Assembly: GCA_045806105.1 (NCBI GenBank)
Contig: JBJMJY010000016.1
Span: 1-11,189, forward strand
Reading direction: 5' to 3'
DNA: 11,189 bases
DNA from: AC-32 sp045806105
Lineage (GTDB): Bacteria > Actinomycetota > Thermoleophilia > Gaiellales > Gaiellaceae
The notes beneath the pieces are model-generated. The model searched no databases. It saw only the letters and a list, made by a program, of their open reading frames with translations, and was not told the DNA's origin. Numbering within the stretch: the stretch's first letter is position 1; each line of letters begins with the position of its first letter. Shown here piece by piece: positions 1 to 5,746 of the stretch. The translations under genes were made by a program, and so were the position numbers.

Positions 1-27
1 CTCGATCGATTCGATGACGTTGCTCAT
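1..27 (-). CDS. rplS: Probable ribosomal protein L19, N-terminal 9 codons only (partial)
   Basis: Only the first nine codons lie in the window, reading MSNVIESIE from an ATG at 27-25. This resembles the N-terminal helix of bacterial L19, a large-subunit protein at the 30S/50S interface. L19 is also the one member of the rpsP-rimM-trmD-rplS cluster otherwise missing here. The gap from the lepB stop is 47 nt. No Shine-Dalgarno sequence precedes the ATG: the leader is pyrimidine-rich and can form a short GGCCC/GGGCC stem (36-40 with 59-63). The call rests on nine residues plus context, so it is moderate. Another small gene starting here remains possible. Confidence 0.5.
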
Positions 28-74
28 AAGAGGGTGGCCCAGATCGTTGAGAGGGAGAGGGCCGAAGGGGCAGG

Positions 75-803
75 TTAGCGAAAACCCAGCCGATTCGGTG
101 GCCAGTAGACGAAGAAGACCTCGCCGATCAGGTTCTTCCGCGGCACCGGCCCCCAACGGCGCGAGTCGCACGACTCGCCCCGGTTGTCGCCCATGAAGAA
201 GTACTCCTCCTTCGGTACGTGCCAGGTGCCGGTGGTCGAGTCGTGCGCCCTGCGGTCGGGCTTGATGTACGACTCGTTCAGGTGCTTGCCGTTGATGTAG
301 ACGTTGCCGCCGTCACGTTCGCTGACGGTGTCGCCGGGCAGGCCGATCAGCCGCTTCACGAAGGTGCCACTCGCCCCGCACATCTCCTGCGCCTTCTTCG
401 GCGTGTTGAAGACGACGATCTCGCCGCGCTTCGGGTCGCGGAAGTGGTAGATGAAGCGGTTCGCGAGCACGCGGTCGGAGAGCCTCGCCTCGCACCCCTG
501 ACCGGGTCGCGCGCAATGCAGCGTCGGCTCCATCGAGCTCGACGGGATCCGATACGGGTTCACCACCCACGCCTTGATCGCGAGCACGATCGCGATGGCG
601 CCGACGATGGTGACGATCCAGTCGATCGCGATGCGCCACGGCCGCGGCAGCCCCGCCGTGAGGCGGTCGAGCGGGTTGCGCGTGTGCTGCTTCGCCCTCT
701 CGTGCTCCGACGGCTTCAGGACGGGCGGGTAGCGCGGCGGCGGGTACTCCGAGCGGTAGTCACCGCCCCCGGCCGGGCGGTCGTCGAAGCCGTCGCCGCT
801 CAC
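75..803 (-). CDS. lepB: Signal peptidase I (type I leader peptidase)
   Basis: Membrane-anchored serine/lysine protease that removes signal peptides from exported proteins at the outer face of the membrane. With the start used here it has 242 residues: a Pro-rich cytoplasmic N-terminus, one membrane segment at about 57-79, then the catalytic domain. All family boxes are visible: PSSSMEPT with catalytic Ser90, DRVLANRF, KRLIGLPGD with general-base Lys150, and MGDNR followed by DSRRWG at about 204-218. Cys97 and Cys104 flank a short loop just after the catalytic serine and could pair. The GTG at 803 overlaps the trmD stop as GTGA, a 4-nt overlap like others in this window, and has GAGGA upstream. 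A second GTG at 839 with GGGAG upstream would add 12 residues and overlap trmD by 40 nt. Function is certain; the start is not. Confidence 0.95.
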   Translation of the reverse strand: MSGDGFDDRPAGGGDYRSEYPPPRYPPVLKPSEHERAKQHTRNPLDRLTAGLPRPWRIAIDWIVTIVGAIAIVLAIKAWVVNPYRIPSSSMEPTLHCARPGQGCEARLSDRVLANRFIYHFRDPKRGEIVVFNTPKKAQEMCGASGTFVKRLIGLPGDTVSERDGGNVYINGKHLNESYIKPDRRAHDSTTGTWHVPKEEYFFMGDNRGESCDSRRWGPVPRKNLIGEVFFVYWPPNRLGFR

Positions 804-1456
804 GACCCCGTCCTCAGTCGGCTCTGTTCCTTCCGCCACTCGTCGATTCTCCCGTGATCCCCTGACAGCAAGACGTCGGGCACCCGCCAGCCTCGGAAAT
901 CTGCCGGGCGCGTGTAATGAGGGTACTCGAGGCCGCCCTCCAGCTCGGGGGAGAAGCTCTCCACCGCGCCCGACTCCTCGGCCAGGGCGCCCGGCAGCCG
1001 CCGCGCGATCGCGTCGATCATCACCATTGCGGGCAGCTCGCCGCCGGCGAGGACGTAGGGGCCGATCGAGATCGCGTCGGAGGCGAGGTGGATCAGCGCG
1101 CGCTCGTCGAAGCCCTCGAAACGCGCCGACAGCAACGTCAGCTGCTCTTCCTCGGCAAGCTCCTCGACCACGGCCTGCGTCAGCTGGCGCCCCTGCGGCG
1201 TCAGCGCGAGCACCCGGTGGCCCGGAACGCCGCCGTAGACCGCGTCCAGGGCGGCCGCGACCACGTCGACGCGCAGCACCATTCCCGCGCCGCCGCCGTA
1301 TGGCTCATCGTCGACCTGACCGCCCGTGAGCGGCGTGTAGTCGCGGTAGTTGAGCAGGCGCAGCTCCAGCTCGCCGCCGAGCACGGCCGCGACGGGCCGC
1401 TGCTCGGTGAGCCAGGCGAACGCGTGCGGAAGGAGGGTGAAGACGTCGAGCTGCAA
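800..1456 (-). CDS. trmD: tRNA (guanine37-N1)-methyltransferase
   Basis: SPOUT-class enzyme that uses S-adenosylmethionine to methylate G37 of tRNAs with G36, preventing +1 frameshifting. Visible motifs are the N-terminal DVFTLLP, VDDEPYGGGAGMV at 48-60, FEGFDER at 113-119, the knot segment SIGPYVLAGGELPAM at 130-144, and YPHYTRPADFRGW followed by VPDVLLSGDH at about 178-201. At 218 residues it is shorter than the usual 230-250 because it ends soon after the EWRKEQS segment. Position 133 is Pro where many family members have Asp (SIGDYVL). The start is TTG at 1456: it gives the expected N-terminus, and the frame upstream reaches a TAG at 1493-1495 with no ATG or GTG. No Shine-Dalgarno sequence precedes it; instead the leader carries ACCTCCTT, the anti-Shine-Dalgarno sequence. 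Confidence 0.95.
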   Translation of the reverse strand: MQLDVFTLLPHAFAWLTEQRPVAAVLGGELELRLLNYRDYTPLTGGQVDDEPYGGGAGMVLRVDVVAAALDAVYGGVPGHRVLALTPQGRQLTQAVVEELAEEEQLTLLSARFEGFDERALIHLASDAISIGPYVLAGGELPAMVMIDAIARRLPGALAEESGAVESFSPELEGGLEYPHYTRPADFRGWRVPDVLLSGDHGRIDEWRKEQSRLRTGS

Positions 1457-1592
1457 GGGAACGGCCGCGAAGGAGGTTAGCTGCCTAACTGGCTACGAGG
1501 GGCACGGTGATTGTGGCATCGGCTGCAGTGTGTTGGACGGCCGCGCCGGCAAAGCCGGCACGCCCTCTTGGTCGGCGTCGCAAGCGAGCGCC
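1457..1592 (-). other. 136-nt rimM-trmD gap with inverted repeats, no gene seen
   Basis: No coding frame with family resemblance is seen here. In the direction of operon transcription the gap holds three inverted repeats: a weak one just after the rimM stop (around 1574-1592), a strong 9-bp stem with a UUU loop (1542-1550 with 1554-1562), and a 5-bp GTTAG/CTAAC stem with a 4-nt loop (1476-1489). The last is followed by ACCTCCTT and then the TTG start of trmD. No T-tract follows any stem, so a classical intrinsic terminator is unlikely. RNA processing, attenuation or an internal promoter for trmD are possible, but none is demonstrated. Confidence 0.5.
1542..1562 (-). repeat. Perfect GCCGGC inverted repeat (RNA hairpin candidate)
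   Basis: GCCGGC is repeated on both sides of AAA (TTT in the transcript). Flanking pairs, including one G-U wobble, extend the stem to 9 bp. It lies between rimM and trmD with no run of U after it, so a processing or mRNA-stability element fits better than a terminator. Confidence 0.5.
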
Positions 1593-2057
1593 TTAGCTGG
1601 GCTCTGCGAAGCCCCGCGCGATCTGAATTCGGCTTGCATCGAGGTCGACCTGCTGAATGCAGGCGCCGACGAGCGGCAGCAGCAGGCCCGAGTCGAGCTC
1701 GAGTACGTCGTTCGCAGGCCCTGGGATCACCGCGGCCACGCTGCCGAGCGGGCGGCCGCCCTCCTCCTCGACGGCGAGCCCGACCAGCTGGAACTCGTAG
1801 TACTCGTCCTCGGCCGCCGGCGGCAGCGCGTCGCGAGGCACCGCCAGCTCGGCCCCGCGGGGTGCCTCCCGGTCGAGCCGGATCACCGGCCGCCCGCGCG
1901 AGCGCTTCGAGGCGACGATCTCCGCCGGCTCGCCGTCGACGTGCAGCGTCGCTCCTCTCGTAAAGCGGGCCTCCTCCTCGCTTGCGTGCTCGACGAAGAA
2001 GGAGCCGTCGAGCCCGTGGGGCTTCCCGACGCGGCCGACCTTGACCAGCTCGGTCAT
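1593..2057 (-). CDS. rimM: Ribosome maturation factor RimM
   Basis: Binds S19 and assists late assembly of the 30S head domain. The N-terminal RimM domain starts with VGRVGKPHGLDGSFFV (about 7-22), the family signature. The C-terminal PRC-barrel half includes EYYEFQLVGLAV (about 85-96), GSVAAVIPGPANDVLEL (about 105-121) and a closing LLLPLVG...VDLDASRI segment. At 154 residues it is slightly shorter than the usual ~170, mostly at the C-terminus. The ATG at 2057 overlaps the TGA of the upstream phosphoesterase as ATGA, pointing to translational coupling. The next gene downstream is trmD, the usual partner, after an unusually wide 136-nt gap. Confidence 0.95.
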   Translation of the reverse strand: MTELVKVGRVGKPHGLDGSFFVEHASEEEARFTRGATLHVDGEPAEIVASKRSRGRPVIRLDREAPRGAELAVPRDALPPAAEDEYYEFQLVGLAVEEEGGRPLGSVAAVIPGPANDVLELDSGLLLPLVGACIQQVDLDASRIQIARGFAEPS

Positions 2058-2746
2058 CCGCCGAAGACCTCCATCGCCTCGGCGCGCGTTGCGGACGCGA
2101 GGATGTTCTCGGCGGCGACCTCCTCCGCGCGCGGGTGGCCCGACGCACGCACGAGCTCGGCTGCGCGCTCCAGGTCGTACTCGGTCCGGCGCAGCTCGAC
2201 GCCCTCGTCGAGGATCGCCCAGTAGGCGCCCGTACGGCCCTCGTACGGCCAGCCGACGCTGCCCGCGTTGACGAACAGCTTCTCGCCCACGCGTCGCTCC
2301 AGCTGCATGTGCGTGTGCCCGGCGACGACGCGGCGTTGCTCGACGTCGCGCAGCTGGCCCGCGAGCTTCTCGTCCGTCGTCAGCTCGGTCACGACCGTCG
2401 TGTCGTCCACTGGCGTGGCGTGCACGTAGAGCGTGTCGTCGAGCACAACCGAGAACGGCAGCGACACGAGCCACTCGACCTGTTCGTCGCCGAGTTGCTC
2501 GAACAACCAGTCCAGGCCCTCTTCGCCGGCGAACTCCCGGTCGCGCAGCCGGTCGGCGTTGCCGCGGATCGCGTGCGCATTCGGGAGCGAGCGGACGAGC
2601 TCGACGACCTCGCGAGGCTGTGGCGGCCCCGACGCGATATCGCCGCCGATCACGATCGCGTCGACGCCCTCGCGCTCGACCGCCGCCAGGACGGCCTCGA
2701 GCGCGGGCAGGTTCCCGTGGACGTCGTAGAGCGCGGCGACCCGCAT
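2054..2746 (-). CDS. Calcineurin-like metallophosphoesterase (YfcE/MJ0936-like)
   Basis: Cytoplasmic dinuclear-metal phosphoesterase of the Metallophos_2 type; the natural substrate cannot be told from sequence. All metal-site motifs are present in 230 residues: DVHGN (Asp8, His10), GGDIASG (Asp36), RGNAD (Asn63), LYVHATP (His109) and AGHTHM (His144, His146), followed by FVNAGSVGWP, the usual ending of the fold. GNAD, rather than the GNHD of protein phosphatases, fits YfcE-type enzymes acting on small phosphodiesters. The ATG at 2746 has GGAGG four bases upstream. The gene begins 10 nt after khpA and overlaps rimM by 4 nt, so it is embedded in the ribosome-maturation operon, where khpA and rimM are usually adjacent. 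A role in RNA or nucleotide metabolism is an inference from context only. Confidence 0.9.
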   Translation of the reverse strand: MRVAALYDVHGNLPALEAVLAAVEREGVDAIVIGGDIASGPPQPREVVELVRSLPNAHAIRGNADRLRDREFAGEEGLDWLFEQLGDEQVEWLVSLPFSVVLDDTLYVHATPVDDTTVVTELTTDEKLAGQLRDVEQRRVVAGHTHMQLERRVGEKLFVNAGSVGWPYEGRTGAYWAILDEGVELRRTEYDLERAAELVRASGHPRAEEVAAENILASATRAEAMEVFGG

Positions 2747-2756
2747 GGCGCCTCCG

Positions 2757-2990
2757 CTATTCGACGATCTCGAGCAGCGTCCGGCCGCTGCGCCGGGCCG
2801 AGGAGGCCCGCACCACCGTCCGCAGCGCGCGGGCGATGCGGCCCTGCCGGCCGATCACCTTCCCCACGTCGTCCCGCGCGACGTGGAGCTGCAGGATCAT
2901 GTCGCCCTCGCGTTCGATCTCGTCGACGCGAACGGCGTCCGGCTCGTCGACGAGGCGGCGGGCCAGGTACTCGACCAGCTCAGCCGACAT
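2757..2990 (-). CDS. khpA: KH-domain RNA-binding protein KhpA (YlqC family)
   Basis: Small single-KH RNA-binding protein of 77 residues. In other bacteria KhpA pairs with KhpB/EloR and affects cell elongation and translation. The N-terminal MSAELVEYLARRLVDEPDAV matches the family start. The KH signature VGKVIGRQGRIARALRTVV (about 42-60) contains the GXXG-type loop IGRQG at 46-50, which grips RNA. The ATG at 2990 is preferred over an in-frame GTG at 3014 because it gives the conserved N-terminus and has GGAG seven bases upstream (2998-3001). The usual neighbour rpsP lies upstream, but 179 nt away and separated by two hairpin-forming repeats. Confidence 0.92.
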   Translation of the reverse strand: MSAELVEYLARRLVDEPDAVRVDEIEREGDMILQLHVARDDVGKVIGRQGRIARALRTVVRASSARRSGRTLLEIVE

Positions 2991-3014
2991 CGCTGCGCTC
3001 CGCTCCGCTCTCAC

Positions 3015-3044
3015 GGGGGAAACCGTGTTTCACCACGGACCCCC
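3015..3044 (-). repeat. Interrupted hairpin just upstream of khpA
   Basis: GGGGG (3015-3019) pairs with CCCCC (3040-3044), and CCGTG (3023-3027) with CACGG (3034-3038), separated by an AAA/A internal loop and closed by a 6-nt loop. In the transcript, CACGG could instead pair with a second CCGTG just downstream, giving two mutually exclusive folds 15-40 nt before the khpA ribosome binding site. This arrangement could regulate khpA translation; that is inference. Confidence 0.4.
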
Positions 3045-3111
3045 TTCTTCTTCCGAGCACGCCTCGCGCCACGCGCCGCGCAGGTCGGCGCGAGTCACGA
3101 GGGGATCCACG

Positions 3112-3133
3112 CGGGAAACCTCCCGGTTTCCCG
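3112..3133 (-). repeat. Perfect 9-bp hairpin with GNRA-type loop downstream of rpsP
   Basis: The plus strand reads CGGGAAACC, TCCC, GGTTTCCCG. In the operon transcript this is a perfect 9-bp stem closed by GGGA, which fits the GNRA tetraloop consensus. It starts 36 nt after the rpsP stop and no U-run follows. A stability or processing element is more likely than a terminator. Confidence 0.5.
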
Positions 3134-3169
3134 GCACCCGTCCCCAGCCGTCGCTGCGTCGCCGAAGGC

Positions 3170-3430
3170 TCACGCCTTCGTCGACTCCGCGCCGACACCC
3201 TTCGCCTTCAGCAGGCGGGCGACGGTCCCGGAGGGCTGCGCACCCTTTGAGAGCCAGTCGCGCACCCTCTCCTCGTCGAGCTCGATGGTGGACGGATCTG
3301 TCTGGGGGTTGTAGCGCCCGACGATCTCGAGGAACTTGCCGTCGCGCGGCGAGCGCGAGTCCGCCGCGACGATGCGGTAAACGGGGTTCTTCTTCGATCC
3401 GACCCGGGTCAGCCTCAGCTTGACTGCCAA
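3170..3430 (-). CDS. rpsP: 30S ribosomal protein S16
   Basis: Small-subunit protein that stabilises the 5' domain of 16S rRNA during assembly. The 86 residues begin MAVKLRLTRVGSKKNPVYRI and continue with ADSRSPRDGKFLEIVGRYNP, an unmistakable S16 pattern. The start is TTG at 3430: it gives the conserved MAVK N-terminus and has a strong Shine-Dalgarno sequence six bases upstream, whereas the longer open frame has no family similarity before it. The gene lies only 4 nt after the ffh stop. The C-terminal tail (AKGVGAESTKA) is short and charged, as is common. Confidence 0.96.
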   Translation of the reverse strand: MAVKLRLTRVGSKKNPVYRIVAADSRSPRDGKFLEIVGRYNPQTDPSTIELDEERVRDWLSKGAQPSGTVARLLKAKGVGAESTKA

Positions 3431-3434
3431 ATGG

Positions 3435-4835
3435 TTACCTCCGTGACTTGGACTTCTTGCGCTTGCTCTTCTTCTTCTTGGTTGCGGAGCGCGTGGGGCC
3501 ATTCTGACCCTGCGGCGCACCCGGCATCCCCGGCAGCGCAGGCATCTTGCCCTTCCCGACCTGCTTCATCATCTTCGCCATCTGCTTGCGCGCGGCGAGC
3601 AGCTGGTTGACTTGCTCGACGGTTGTGCCGCTCCCGCCGGCGATGCGCTTGCGCCGCGAGCCGTCGATCACGTGCGGGAGGCGGCGCTCGTGCGGCGTCA
3701 TCGAGAGCACGATCGCCTCGACGCGCGACATCTGACGCTCGTCGACCTCGTCCAGCCCCTCGAGCTGCTTGCCGAGGCCCGGGATCATCTTCAGGACGCC
3801 CTGCAACGGCCCCATGCGGCGCAGCATCTTGTAGCTGCGCAGGAAGTCGTCGAAGGTGAACTCGCCCTGCATCATGCGGCGCTCCATCTCGGCGCGCTCG
3901 TCGTCCTCGACTGCGGCCTCGGCCTTCTCGATCAGGCTGATGACATCGCCCATGCCGAGGATCCGTTGGGCCATCCGATCGGGGTGGAAGTACTCGAGCT
4001 GGTCGAGCCGCTCGCCGACCGAGACGAGCTTGATCGGCTTGCCGGTGACGGCCTTCACCGACAGCGCCGCGCCGCCGCGGGCATCGCCGTCGAGCTTCGT
4101 CAGCACGACGCCGTCGAAGGCGACGCGCTCCGCAAACGCCTCCGCCACCCGGACCGCGTCCTGGCCCGTCATCGAGTCGAGCACGAGCAGCACGTTCGTC
4201 GGCTTCGAGGCGTCGCGGACCGCCGCGAGCTCGTCCATCAGCTCCTCGTCCACGTGGAGCCGCCCCGCGGTATCGAGGATGACGGTGTCGAGCTTCTCGG
4301 CGCGGGCGCGCTCGAGACCCTGCGTGACCGACGCCACCGGGTCGGCGCGCTCCTCGCTGAAGACCGGGACCTGGATCTGCCGGCCGAGCTGCTCGAGCTG
4401 GTCGATCGCCGCCGGGCGCTGGAGGTCGGCGGCCACCAAGCCCGGCGTGCGGCCGTCCTTGCGCAGCAGCAGCGCCAGCTTCGCGGCAGCGGTTGTCTTC
4501 CCGGAGCCCTGGAGCCCCGCCAGCAGGATGACCGTCGGCGGGCGGCCGGCGAAGGCGAGCCGCGAGTCGCCGGAGCCCATCAGCGTCGTGAGCTCTTCCT
4601 GCACGATCTTCACGACCTGCTGGCCCGGCGTCAGGCTCTTCAGCACGTCGGCGCCGAGCGCCCGCTCGCGCACACGGCCGACGAAGTCCTTGACGACCTC
4701 GAAGTTGACATCGGCCTCGAGCAGCGCGAGGCGCACCTCGCGCATCGCGCGGGAGATGGCCTCCTCGTCGAGCCGGCCCTGCTTGCGCAGGTCGCCGAGC
4801 GCGCCCTGGAGGCGGTCTGAAAGCGTGTCGAACAC
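3435..4835 (-). CDS. ffh: Signal recognition particle GTPase Ffh (SRP54)
   Basis: Protein subunit of SRP: binds SRP RNA and hydrophobic signal sequences and docks with FtsY to deliver nascent membrane proteins. In 466 residues it shows the helical N domain (1 to ~90), the NG-domain P-loop GLQGSGKTTAAAKLA (107-121), ADLQRPAA (136-143, the Gln form of the DxYRPAA motif), DTAGR (188-192), TKLDGDARGG (246-255), and a Met-rich M domain with GSRRKRIAGGSG (392-403), which contacts SRP RNA. The tail is very basic (KKKKSKRKKSKSRR). The GTG at 4835 gives the family-typical MFDTLSDRLQ start; upstream Shine-Dalgarno support is weak. It is the first gene of the minus-strand operon and lies 44 nt from a divergent gene, so the operon promoter must lie in or near that gap. 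Confidence 0.97.
   Translation of the reverse strand: MFDTLSDRLQGALGDLRKQGRLDEEAISRAMREVRLALLEADVNFEVVKDFVGRVRERALGADVLKSLTPGQQVVKIVQEELTTLMGSGDSRLAFAGRPPTVILLAGLQGSGKTTAAAKLALLLRKDGRTPGLVAADLQRPAAIDQLEQLGRQIQVPVFSEERADPVASVTQGLERARAEKLDTVILDTAGRLHVDEELMDELAAVRDASKPTNVLLVLDSMTGQDAVRVAEAFAERVAFDGVVLTKLDGDARGGAALSVKAVTGKPIKLVSVGERLDQLEYFHPDRMAQRILGMGDVISLIEKAEAAVEDDERAEMERRMMQGEFTFDDFLRSYKMLRRMGPLQGVLKMIPGLGKQLEGLDEVDERQMSRVEAIVLSMTPHERRLPHVIDGSRRKRIAGGSGTTVEQVNQLLAARKQMAKMMKQVGKGKMPALPGMPGAPQGQNGPTRSATKKKKSKRKKSKSRR
3437..3442 (-). promoter_or_regulatory. Ribosome binding site fixing the TTG start of rpsP
   Basis: GGAGGT lies six bases upstream of the TTG at 3430 and overlaps the ffh stop codon (3435-3437). 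It is the strongest Shine-Dalgarno match in the ribosomal operon. It settles a start that would otherwise be placed far upstream inside ffh. Confidence 0.8.
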
Positions 4836-4879
4836 GGCCCGCCAGTCTAGCCGCGGGGGTTTTCGGGTAGGCGAAACCC
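4836..4879. promoter_or_regulatory. 44-nt divergent gap between ffh and yihY-like gene
   Basis: Two start codons face away from each other across 44 nt, so promoters for both directions must overlap here or lie partly inside coding sequence. No convincing -35/-10 pair is visible. An imperfect inverted repeat, GGGTTT(T)CG with CGAAACCC (4857-4865 and 4872-4879), ends directly at the ATG of the plus-strand gene. Confidence 0.45.
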
Positions 4880-5725
4880 ATGACCGCCCGCCTGAAACGC
4901 TTCGTCAAGCTCTGGGTCGACCTGTTCGCCAGGCACGAACTCCTCGACCACGCGAGCTCGATCGCGTTCGCCGTGCTGAAGGCGCTCGTGCCCCTGACGC
5001 TGCTCGGCCTCGCGCTGCTGGGCGCGGTCGGCGAGCGCCGCGCGTGGAAGGAGACGATCTTTCCGCGTGTCCAGTCGCACGTCCAGCCCGCGACGGCGCA
5101 CGCGATCGACGTCGCGGCCCAGAAGATCTTCTCCCAGGACGCCGTCGGGCTGCTCGTCTTCGCGTCGCTGCTGACGCTCTGGTACGTCTCGGGCTCGGTT
5201 CGCGGCGTGATGAGCGCGACGAACGACGTCTACGGCTGCAAGGAGACGCGGTCGTGGAAGGTGCGCTACCCGATCTCGCTCGGCCTGGCGGCTGCGATCA
5301 CCCTCTGCGTGGTCGGCGCGATCCTCATCGTGCTCGCGGCACCTGCCCTGGCCCGGCACGGTGCGCTCGAGGTCGTGGTCGCGATCGGCCGCTGGGTGGT
5401 AGCCCTCGCGTTTCTGGCGCTCGCAGTGGGGCTGTTGATGCGGTTCGCGCCGGTCGAGCCGCGACCGAACACGTGGGTGACCGGCGGGAGCATCCTCGTG
5501 CTCCTCGCGTGGGTGGCGGCCACGTTGATCTTCCGTCTGCTCGTTACGACGCTGCTGAACTTCAAGACCGCAACGGGCAACCTCGGCGTGTTCCTCGTGC
5601 TCACCGGCTACGTGTATACGTCGGCGATCGTCTTCCTGGTCGGCGTCGAGGTCGACGAGCTCCTGCGCGAGGACGCCGCCGAGGGAGAGCGCGGGCTGCT
5701 GCGCATGCTGGGCATCGCGAGATAG
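4880..5725 (+). CDS. YihY/BrkB family inner-membrane protein
   Basis: Polytopic membrane protein of the YihY/virulence factor BrkB family (often mis-annotated ribonuclease BN); function is not established. The 281 residues begin with a short amphipathic stretch and then SSIAFAVLKALVPLTLLGLA (27-46), the degenerate form of the family's SLAFYTLLSLVP opening. About six hydrophobic segments follow: 25-52, 88-110, 132-157, 162-190, 199-226 and 234-257. The last (YVYTSAIVFLVGVEVDEL) matches the family's typical ending, and the tail is charged and cytoplasmic. The start is fixed by an in-frame TAG at 4868-4870 with only this ATG after it. No clear Shine-Dalgarno sequence is present; a weak GGTAGG lies in a hairpin loop, so initiation may be leaderless or weak. 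The dodecin gene follows after 21 nt, probably in the same transcript. Confidence 0.88.
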   Translation: MTARLKRFVKLWVDLFARHELLDHASSIAFAVLKALVPLTLLGLALLGAVGERRAWKETIFPRVQSHVQPATAHAIDVAAQKIFSQDAVGLLVFASLLTLWYVSGSVRGVMSATNDVYGCKETRSWKVRYPISLGLAAAITLCVVGAILIVLAAPALARHGALEVVVAIGRWVVALAFLALAVGLLMRFAPVEPRPNTWVTGGSILVLLAWVAATLIFRLLVTTLLNFKTATGNLGVFLVLTGYVYTSAIVFLVGVEVDELLREDAAEGERGLLRMLGIAR

Positions 5726-5746
5726 TCAACGATCGAAAGGAGCGAC

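Larger units (their letters stand above)
2991..3169 (-). other. 179-nt rpsP-khpA gap with two hairpin candidates
   Basis: No coding frame with recognisable homology is seen in this gap. It contains two inverted repeats, listed separately, both carrying the octamer GGGAAACC on the plus strand (3017-3024 and 3113-3120). Neither is followed by a T-tract in the direction of transcription. For an operon whose other junctions are mostly a few bases, this is a conspicuously long structured spacer. Possible roles are attenuation, RNase processing that sets the S16:KhpA ratio, or a binding site for an operon product. Confidence 0.5.

Noticed and set aside
1457..1592. A small gene or tRNA in the rimM-trmD gap
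   Set aside because: No frame with a Shine-Dalgarno sequence and coding character, and no cloverleaf, T-loop or anticodon arrangement could be recognised.
2991..3014. GTG at 3014 as the start of khpA
   Set aside because: It adds MRAERSAA before the conserved MSAELVEYL start and lacks the well-placed GGAG that serves the ATG at 2990.
3015..3133. Hairpins after rpsP as Rho-independent terminators
   Set aside because: No U-tract follows either stem in the direction of transcription, and the same operon continues downstream.
3415..4908. A 497-codon minus-strand frame covering ffh in another frame
   Set aside because: Arg/Ala/Gly-rich translation without motifs; the overlapping 466-residue frame is unmistakably Ffh.
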